Positions 1 to 4,974 of a stretch of 7,820 nucleotides of DNA are shown piece after piece. Source of the DNA: Solobacterium sp. (lineage in GTDB: Bacteria; Bacillota_I; Bacilli_A; Erysipelotrichales; Erysipelotrichaceae); contig JAEEHG010000145.1 in assembly GCA_016280695.1 (NCBI GenBank), positions 1-7,820 on the forward strand, given 5' to 3'. Both the position numbers and the translations under genes were made by a program. The notes beneath the pieces were generated by a model, which worked only from the letters and a program-made list of their open reading frames with translations, was not told the DNA's origin and did not search any database. Each line of letters starts with the position of its first letter. Positions within the stretch are counted from its first letter, which is position 1.

Positions 1-396
1 ATGATCATATATGATGCTGACCGGTTCGGCCTGGCCCAGATCCATCAGCTGCGCGGCCGGGTCCAGAGAGGCCGTGAACAGGGATACTGCTGGCTTTTGA
101 CCGGCAGCACGGATGACAGGACAATGGAACGCATGAACGTCCTGGTAAGCACTTCTGACGGTTTTGCGGTCTCTTATGAAGATTTACGGCTGCGCGGACC
201 GGGTGATATACTTGGAACAAAGCAGAGCGGCCTGCCGGATTTTGTATTGGGCAATATCATTGAAGATCAGAAGATCATCAACCAGGCCCGCAAGGATGCG
301 GAAACGATCCTGCAGAATCCGGAGCTGCCGCAGTATCAGCGGATCCTGCAGCTGGTGGAGGAAGCCAATGCGGAAAACGCGCAGTTTGTCGACTGA
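1..396 (+). CDS. recG: ATP-dependent DNA helicase RecG, C-terminal part (5' truncated by window edge)
   Basis: RecG is a superfamily 2 double-stranded DNA translocase that remodels stalled replication forks and branch-migrates Holliday junctions. Only the last 131 residues are visible. The ATG at base 1 is almost certainly an internal Met, because the sequence opens inside the second RecA-like lobe with the conserved DADRFGLAQIHQLRGR stretch (motif VI, residues 5-20). The RecG-specific C-terminal element follows: residues 62-77 read LRLRGPGDILGTKQSG, matching the LRGPGD-x-x-G-x-x-Q-S/T-G block that couples ATP hydrolysis to movement. Length after motif VI fits a normal RecG C-terminus, so the end is intact. 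Oddity seen directly: motif VI reads RGRVQRG, with Gln22 (codon 64-66) where the family has Gly (RGRVGRG). The stop codon overlaps the Shine-Dalgarno sequence of rnc, so the two are probably cotranscribed. Identification is very secure; the effect of the Gln is unknown. Confidence 0.96.
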   Translation: MIIYDADRFGLAQIHQLRGRVQRGREQGYCWLLTGSTDDRTMERMNVLVSTSDGFAVSYEDLRLRGPGDILGTKQSGLPDFVLGNIIEDQKIINQARKDAETILQNPELPQYQRILQLVEEANAENAQFVD

Positions 397-398
397 GG
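395..398 (+). promoter_or_regulatory. Shine-Dalgarno (GAGG) of rnc
   Basis: GAGG lies within and just after the recG TGA stop, 8 nt before the ATG at 407. It supports 407 as the rnc start rather than any of the upstream in-frame codons that overlap recG. Confidence 0.7.
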
Positions 399-406
399 AT
401 AACAGA

Positions 407-1087
407 ATGAATATCATCAACTGGCTGAAACAACGGAATATCAATGTCAATAACGAAAACCTGATCCGGCAGGCTTTCATGCACTCGTCCTATGCGAACG
501 AACACCGCCGCCACCATGACAATGAGCGTCTGGAATTCATGGGCGACGCGGTGCTGCAGCTGTGGAGCAGCGAGCGGATCTTCAAACTGAAGCCGCCCCT
601 GGCAGAAGGGCGCATGACAACCCTGCGGGCCCAGCTTGTCTGCGAGAAGGCCCTGGCCGGATACGGGCGGCAGCTGAAACTGAACGATTTCCTGCTTCTG
701 GGCAGCGGTGAGGAGAAAACCGGCGGCCGGGAAAAGGATGCCATCATTGCGGATATGTTCGAGGCCTTCCTCGGCGCGCTGTATCTGGATCAGGGCATGC
801 CGGCGGTGGACATTATCCTGAACGAGGTCATGGTTCCATATCTGAAGGCCCCGGAACAGGTTGAGGTCATTCGCGACTACAAGACCAAACTGCAGGAATA
901 TGTGCAGGCTGACAACCGCCGGACCGTGCACTACCAGCTGGTCAGCGAGAGCGGCCCGCCCAATGCGCCGACCTTTATAATGAATGTGCTGGTGGAAGAC
1001 CTGGTACTGGGCACCGGCACCGGTTCCTCCAAGAAACAGGCGGAACAGAATGCCGCCCGGAATGCCTTTGAAAAGATGGTGAAATAA
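407..1087 (+). CDS. rnc: Ribonuclease III (226 aa)
   Basis: RNase III is a Mg2+-dependent endonuclease that works as a dimer and cuts double-stranded RNA, including the rRNA precursor stems. The catalytic domain covers about residues 1-127. The signature NERLEFMGDAVL is at residues 39-50, giving E40, E43 and D47, and ADMFEAFLGALYLD is at 115-128, giving D116 and E119; these match the four metal-binding acidic residues of the family. A double-stranded RNA-binding domain occupies about 157-226: DYKTKLQEYVQ, then the GPP loop, then TGSSKKQAEQNAARNAF with K209 and K210. One deviation is seen: the loop that is usually GPxH reads GPPN (N186, bases 962-964). Length is typical (about 225-250 aa). The open frame extends upstream to 164, but the ATG at 407 has the Shine-Dalgarno and the correct N-terminus. 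Its stop TAA shares one base with the galM ATG. In Bacillus, fapR, plsX and other lipid genes separate recG from rnc; here the two are adjacent. Confidence 0.97.
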   Translation: MNIINWLKQRNINVNNENLIRQAFMHSSYANEHRRHHDNERLEFMGDAVLQLWSSERIFKLKPPLAEGRMTTLRAQLVCEKALAGYGRQLKLNDFLLLGSGEEKTGGREKDAIIADMFEAFLGALYLDQGMPAVDIILNEVMVPYLKAPEQVEVIRDYKTKLQEYVQADNRRTVHYQLVSESGPPNAPTFIMNVLVEDLVLGTGTGSSKKQAEQNAARNAFEKMVK

Positions 1088-2106
1088 TGAGAACAGAATT
1101 TGGCGTGACAACTGACGGCCGCAAAGCAGGCCTGTACACAATTGAAAATGATCAGATCCGGCTGTCGGCGACAGATTACGGGGCCACCCTGGTTTCCCTG
1201 GAAATCCGCAGCTGCGGCCGCGATGTGCTGCTTGGCCATACGGATGTCAAAGCATACGAAAAGCTGGATTCCTGCATGGGCGCGGTGATTGGCCGGGTGT
1301 GCAACCGGATTGCCGGAGGGCGCTTTGTCCTGCATGACAGGGAGTATCAGCTCGATATCAACAACGGGCCCAACTGCCTGCACAGCGGCTTCAACGGATA
1401 TCAGGACCGGTTCTTTACAGTGACAGAGAAAACGGATGAACTGCAGTTTGAACTGGTTTCACCGGCCGGGGATCAGGGGTTTCCGGGAGAGATGCGGCTG
1501 AAGGCAGTCTACCGGCTTCTGGATGACGGATTCGCCTTTGATTATGAGGTATTCTCTGATCAGGATACATTCGCGAATATCACCAATCATGCCTACTTCA
1601 ACCTGGGCGGTCTGGCCTGTGACAGTATTCTCGGCCATGTGCTGCGGAGTCCGGCGGACACCTTCCTGGGTACAGATGAAACCGGGCTGGCCTGCGGACC
1701 GCTGCGCTCTGTAACCGGGACGCCGTATGACTTCAGAGAACCGCATGCGCTGGGTGAGCGCATCGGGGCGGATGACGAACAGATCCGCAACGCGAACGGT
1801 TACGACAATCCGTTCTTTGTGCCCGGTACAGGACTGCGGCCGTTCCTGCAGTGTTCGTATGACGGGCTCTGTATGACTGTCGTTTCGGATCTGCCGGGTT
1901 ATCAGCTTTATACCGGAAATTTCCTGGGCGGCGATGACCGCTGCGGCAAACAAGGCCGGACATTCGCTGCCCGCAGCGGTGTCTGCTTTGAAACCCAGTA
2001 CAGCCCTGACGCCATGAACCGCACAGATGTCAGTGTCCCGCTGCTCAAGGCCGGAAGGACGATGAAACATACAACCGAGTATCATTTTGCATACGGGGAG
2101 GAATAA
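1087..2106 (+). CDS. galM: Aldose 1-epimerase (mutarotase), 339 aa
   Basis: GalM interconverts the beta and alpha anomers of galactose or glucose in the cytoplasm, supplying the alpha-D-galactose used by galactokinase (Leloir pathway). The known family residues can be located: NCLHSG at 96-101 with H99; TNHAYFNLGG at 166-175 with the catalytic acid H168; GYDNPF at 238-243 with D240; and FETQYSPDAMN at 301-311 with E302, the catalytic base. The conserved GRVCNRIAGGRF at 69-80 supplies R74. Full length for the family (about 340 aa), with no break. The start ATG overlaps the rnc stop (TAATG) and has no good Shine-Dalgarno, so translation probably depends on ribosomes finishing rnc. The galK gene follows 3 nt downstream, which strongly supports the galactose assignment over the broader GalM-like epimerases. 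Small deviation: the GYDH-P-F site that often carries His has Asn (N241). Confidence 0.94.
   Translation: MRTEFGVTTDGRKAGLYTIENDQIRLSATDYGATLVSLEIRSCGRDVLLGHTDVKAYEKLDSCMGAVIGRVCNRIAGGRFVLHDREYQLDINNGPNCLHSGFNGYQDRFFTVTEKTDELQFELVSPAGDQGFPGEMRLKAVYRLLDDGFAFDYEVFSDQDTFANITNHAYFNLGGLACDSILGHVLRSPADTFLGTDETGLACGPLRSVTGTPYDFREPHALGERIGADDEQIRNANGYDNPFFVPGTGLRPFLQCSYDGLCMTVVSDLPGYQLYTGNFLGGDDRCGKQGRTFAARSGVCFETQYSPDAMNRTDVSVPLLKAGRTMKHTTEYHFAYGEE
2095..2101 (+). promoter_or_regulatory. Shine-Dalgarno (GGGGAGG) of galK
   Basis: A strong purine run inside the last codons of galM, 8 nt upstream of the galK ATG at 2110. It explains how galK is translated efficiently from the same message despite the 3-nt intergenic gap. 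Confidence 0.75.
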
Positions 2107-2109
2107 ACC

Positions 2110-3378
2110 ATGCGCATATCGGAAATCAGGGCATTTGCCCGTGAAAAGGCATTTACGGAAAAATTGCAGGAACTGTATGGGGAGAAAAATGACGGCCTGG
2201 CCAGGCTGAGCAGGCTCCTTGATCAGTTTGAGGCGCTGTACGGTGATACCGAAGCGGCGGTCCTGTCCGGTGGCGGACGGGTGGAAGTCGGCGGGAACCA
2301 TACCGATCACCAGGGCGGCTGCGTCCTGGCGGCGGCCATCTCGCTTGATATCCTGGCTGTGGCGAGGAAAAATGATGACATGATCATCCGCTATGCTGCC
2401 AAAGGCTATGAAATGGCCCCGGTTGACATCAGCGGGCTGGAGGTCAGGGAAGAGCTGTACGGGACTTCCGAAAGTCTGTTCCGGGGCGTGGCGGCCGGCA
2501 TGAAAAACCGCGGTTATAAAATCGGCGGCTTTGACATGGTGGCAGAAAGCCGGGTCCTGCCGGGCAGCGGCATGTCCAGCAGTGCCGCATTTGAAGTCAT
2601 GATCGGCACAGCTTTCAATCACTTCTATAACAACGGCAAGGTCAGGGACCAGATTATCGCCATGGTTTCACAGTATGCTGAAAATGTTTATTTCGGCAAG
2701 CCGAGCGGCCTGATGGACCAGATGGCCTGTGCCTGCGGGGGGCTGATCGGCATTGACTTCAAGGATGCGGAAAAGCCGAAGATCACCAAGGCGGACTATG
2801 ATTTTGAAGCTGCCGGATATGCGGTGATGCTGACGGACTGCCGGGCCAATCATGCTGACCTGACAGATGCCTACGCCGGGATTCCGCAGGAAATGAAAGC
2901 GGCAGCCAGGGTGATGGGGCATGAACTGCTGTCCCAGTGCACCATGAAGGAACTGCTGGAAGCGACACCGGCAATCCGCGAACAGTGCGGTGACCGCGCC
3001 TGGCTGCGCAGTTTCCACTATATGAACGAAACCGAGCGGGCCAAAAAACAGGTTAAAGCTCTTAAAAAGGGAGATCTGGATGAATTCCTGAATCTGGTAA
3101 GGGAATCCGGCCGCTCATCGTATGAATACCTGCAGAATATATATGCGGACTGGGATGTAACCCATCAGTCCATGGCAGTCGGTCTGGCGCTGAGTGACCA
3201 CGTGCTGCAGGATGGCGGGGCCTGGCGGGTTCACGGCGGCGGTTTTGCCGGAACAATTCTGGCCTTTGTACCGCTGAAGCGGGTCAGTACATACCGTAAA
3301 ACAATGGAGAAAGCTTTTGGCAAAGACTGCACACTGCGGCTGAAAGTACGCCAGTACGGCGGTATCAGACTGATATAG
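2110..3378 (+). CDS. galK: Galactokinase, divergent Bacillota type (GHMP kinase), 422 aa
   Basis: Galactokinase phosphorylates alpha-D-galactose with ATP to galactose 1-phosphate. It belongs to the GHMP kinase fold and all three motifs are visible. Motif 1, the galactokinase signature, reads GRVEVGGNHTDHQGG at residues 56-70, against the usual GRVNLIGEHTDYNxG. Motif 2, the ATP phosphate loop, is LPGSGMSSSAAFEV at 150-163. Motif 3 is HGGGFAGTILAFV at 375-387. The catalytic aspartate is D203 in PSGLMDQ (198-204) and the partner arginine is R57. The protein is longer than the common 390-aa enzymes, mainly through an extra 20-30 residues before motif 1. As I remember it, this GNHTDHQ-type subfamily is found in gut Clostridia and Erysipelotrichia and is annotated galactokinase. 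Adjacent galM supports galactose as substrate; a related sugar cannot be excluded from sequence. No galT or galE is in the window. Confidence 0.92.
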   Translation: MRISEIRAFAREKAFTEKLQELYGEKNDGLARLSRLLDQFEALYGDTEAAVLSGGGRVEVGGNHTDHQGGCVLAAAISLDILAVARKNDDMIIRYAAKGYEMAPVDISGLEVREELYGTSESLFRGVAAGMKNRGYKIGGFDMVAESRVLPGSGMSSSAAFEVMIGTAFNHFYNNGKVRDQIIAMVSQYAENVYFGKPSGLMDQMACACGGLIGIDFKDAEKPKITKADYDFEAAGYAVMLTDCRANHADLTDAYAGIPQEMKAAARVMGHELLSQCTMKELLEATPAIREQCGDRAWLRSFHYMNETERAKKQVKALKKGDLDEFLNLVRESGRSSYEYLQNIYADWDVTHQSMAVGLALSDHVLQDGGAWRVHGGGFAGTILAFVPLKRVSTYRKTMEKAFGKDCTLRLKVRQYGGIRLI

Positions 3379-3382
3379 GAGG
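3377..3382 (+). promoter_or_regulatory. Shine-Dalgarno (AGGAGG) of the YjgR-like gene
   Basis: A perfect AGGAGG that starts inside the galK TAG stop. Two ATGs follow. The one at 3387 is only 4 nt away and opens a two-codon frame (ATG CGA TGA). The one at 3392, 9 nt away, opens the 497-codon gene and is the better start. The ATGA at 3392-3395 contains both the real start and the stop of the mini-frame. Confidence 0.8.
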
Positions 3383-3391
3383 ATAGATGCG

Positions 3392-4885
3392 ATGATTAAA
3401 GACAACAAGATCCTGCTCGGCAAGGCAGGCGACAAGGAAATCTTCATCCTGCCGGACAAACTGAACCGGCACGGTCTGATTGCCGGGGCTACCGGCACCG
3501 GTAAAACCGTAACCCTGAAAGTCATTGCAGAATCCCTCTGTGAGCTTGGCGTGCCAACCGTGATCGCCGATGTCAAGGGCGACCTCAGCGGCATGATCGT
3601 CGAAGGCTCCCAGGAAGGCATCCAGGAACGCCTGGATTCGATGAATATCACCGATTTTACCGTCCGCCGGTATCCGGTTCATTTCTTCGATGTATATCAG
3701 AAATACGGCATTCCCGTGCGGGCCAGTGTACAGGATATGGGACCTCTGCTCATCAGCCGTATCCTTGACCTGACTGATACGCAGCAGGGTGTCATGAACA
3801 TGATCTTCCGCATTGCCAGGGATATGGAACTGGATCTGATCGATCTCAAGGACCTGCAGGCGATGACTGCTTATGTCGGTGAAAAGGCCAAGGAGTTTAC
3901 CCTGAAATACGGCAATGTCACCAGGCAGAGCGTCGGGGCAATCCAGCGCCGTCTGCTGGAACTGGAGGAGCAGGGAGGTGACCTGTTCTTCGGCATGCCG
4001 TCTCTGGAAATCAGCGACTGGCTCAAGAAAGATACATTCAGCGGCCTCGGCATCATGAACATCATTGAGTGTCAGGAACTCTTCCAGCATCCGCTGCTGT
4101 ATTCGACCTTCCTGCTGTGGATGCTTGAGCGGCTCTATAATACGCTGCCGGAAGTCGGTGACCTGGACAAGCCTAAGGTTGTCTTCTTCTTTGATGAAGC
4201 ACATCTGCTGTTTGACAATGCCCCGCGTCAGCTCATGGAGAAGATCGAGCAGGTTGTCAAACTCATCCGTTCCAAAGGCGTCGGTATCTTCTTCATTACC
4301 CAGAATCCGGCGGATATTTCCGGCAGTGTCCTCTCACAGCTCAGCAACCGTATCCAGCATTCCCTGCGGGCCTATACCCCGGCTGAAATCAAAGCCGTTA
4401 AGCTGGCGGCGGATTCCTTTAGGGCGAATCCGGAATTCGATACAACAGAGATGATCTCCAACCTGAAGACCGGCCAGGCCCTGGTTTCCGTACTCGGTGC
4501 CGACGGGGCCCCGACCATTGTCGAAAAGACAAAGATCCTGCCGCCGAAGTCCAGCATGAACATCGCCGATCCGGCACTGGTGCGGGAAACGATCGACAAT
4601 GATTTCCTCAATGACAAGTATCTCAATACCGTAGACCCGCAGAGTGCCTTCGAGGATATCGACATCATCCGCCAGGATGAAGCCGAAGCCATCGAACTGG
4701 AAAAGCGGGAAAAGGAAGCAGCCCGACAGGCAGAAAAGGAAGCGAAGGCGGAAGCTGCCAGAAAGGCGAAGGAAACATCGATGAGTGACCGGCTGGCCCG
4801 CAAGGCCCAGCGGCGCCTGGAAACCGAGATGGTCAACATCGGCGTCCGGCAGGCCAAGAAGATCCTGAAAGCATTCCTCAAATAA
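3392..4885 (+). CDS. HerA/YjgR-like ATPase (formerly DUF853), 497 aa
   Basis: This is a FtsK/HerA-superfamily P-loop ATPase resembling E. coli YjgR, which is also about 500 aa. Seen motifs: Walker A GATGTGKT at residues 32-39; Walker B VVFFFDEAH at 263-271 with D268 and E269; the sensor-like segment SKGVGIFFITQNP at 294-306 with Q304; and a probable arginine finger, R320, in QLSNRIQHSLRAYTP. The protein starts directly at the ATPase core without the N-terminal HAS barrel of archaeal HerA. Residues about 425-480 are rich in Glu, Lys and Ala (EKREKEAARQAEKEAKAEAA) and probably form a charged helix or coiled coil before a basic tail. No signal peptide or membrane segment is evident, so it should be cytoplasmic. 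HerA proteins pump DNA as hexameric rings, often with the NurA nuclease; no nurA is here and the function of the YjgR branch is not established. It follows galK by 13 nt and is last in the transcription unit. Confidence 0.92.
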   Translation: MIKDNKILLGKAGDKEIFILPDKLNRHGLIAGATGTGKTVTLKVIAESLCELGVPTVIADVKGDLSGMIVEGSQEGIQERLDSMNITDFTVRRYPVHFFDVYQKYGIPVRASVQDMGPLLISRILDLTDTQQGVMNMIFRIARDMELDLIDLKDLQAMTAYVGEKAKEFTLKYGNVTRQSVGAIQRRLLELEEQGGDLFFGMPSLEISDWLKKDTFSGLGIMNIIECQELFQHPLLYSTFLLWMLERLYNTLPEVGDLDKPKVVFFFDEAHLLFDNAPRQLMEKIEQVVKLIRSKGVGIFFITQNPADISGSVLSQLSNRIQHSLRAYTPAEIKAVKLAADSFRANPEFDTTEMISNLKTGQALVSVLGADGAPTIVEKTKILPPKSSMNIADPALVRETIDNDFLNDKYLNTVDPQSAFEDIDIIRQDEAEAIELEKREKEAARQAEKEAKAEAARKAKETSMSDRLARKAQRRLETEMVNIGVRQAKKILKAFLK

Positions 4886-4889
4886 TGAA

Positions 4890-4919
4890 AAAACCGCTTT
4901 CCGGCAGGGAAGCGGTTTT
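4890..4919 (+). terminator. Intrinsic terminator after the recG-rnc-galM-galK-yjgR block
   Basis: A hairpin with 13-bp arms (4890-4902 and 4907-4919) closed by a GGCA tetraloop. The core is AAAACCGCTT pairing with AAGCGGTTTT, with one G-U pair (4900/4909). The T run TTTT is followed by GCTTTG, so the + strand tail is imperfect. The arm read on the minus strand ends in six T residues, so it could also stop antisense transcription. It begins 4 nt after the stop codon at 4885. Confidence 0.9.
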
Positions 4920-4956
4920 GCTTTGATTAGTCAAGACGTGTTTTTTGCCGAATCAA

Positions 4957-4965
4957 TGTTACAAT
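4957..4965 (+). promoter_or_regulatory. Extended -10 promoter for polC
   Basis: TGTTACAAT gives a TG dinucleotide one base before TACAAT, a one-mismatch -10 hexamer (4960-4965). No good -35 hexamer lies 15-19 nt upstream, as is common for extended -10 promoters. Transcription would be expected to begin near 4971-4975, at or next to the polC ATG. The site sits 40 nt after the terminator, so polC appears to be transcribed on its own. Inferred from sequence only. Confidence 0.6.
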
Positions 4966-4974
4966 ATGAACCAC

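Noticed and set aside
164..406. Upstream in-frame extension of rnc to a start at 164
   Set aside because: The added residues come from recG read in another frame, do not resemble RNase III, and the ATG at 407 has the Shine-Dalgarno.
278..1141. 287-codon minus-strand frame opposite recG/rnc/galM
   Set aside because: It spans three confident + strand genes and has no recognisable motifs; it is a codon-bias shadow.
1459..2622. 387-codon open frame on the minus strand opposite galM/galK
   Set aside because: It lies wholly opposite two well-recognised genes, its product is low-complexity in character with no family I recognise, and such antisense frames are expected where third-position GC is high.
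3365..4204. 279-codon minus-strand frame opposite the YjgR-like gene
   Set aside because: It covers the Walker A to Walker B region of a clear ATPase; the antisense product shows no motif.
4945..4950. TTGCCG as a -35 box for polC
   Set aside because: It is 9 nt from the -10 hexamer, far short of the 16-18 nt spacing needed.
4966..4968. Alternative polC start ATG
   Set aside because: In frame, but it directly follows the -10 hexamer, so it would precede the expected transcription start; kept as a fallback only if transcription begins further upstream.
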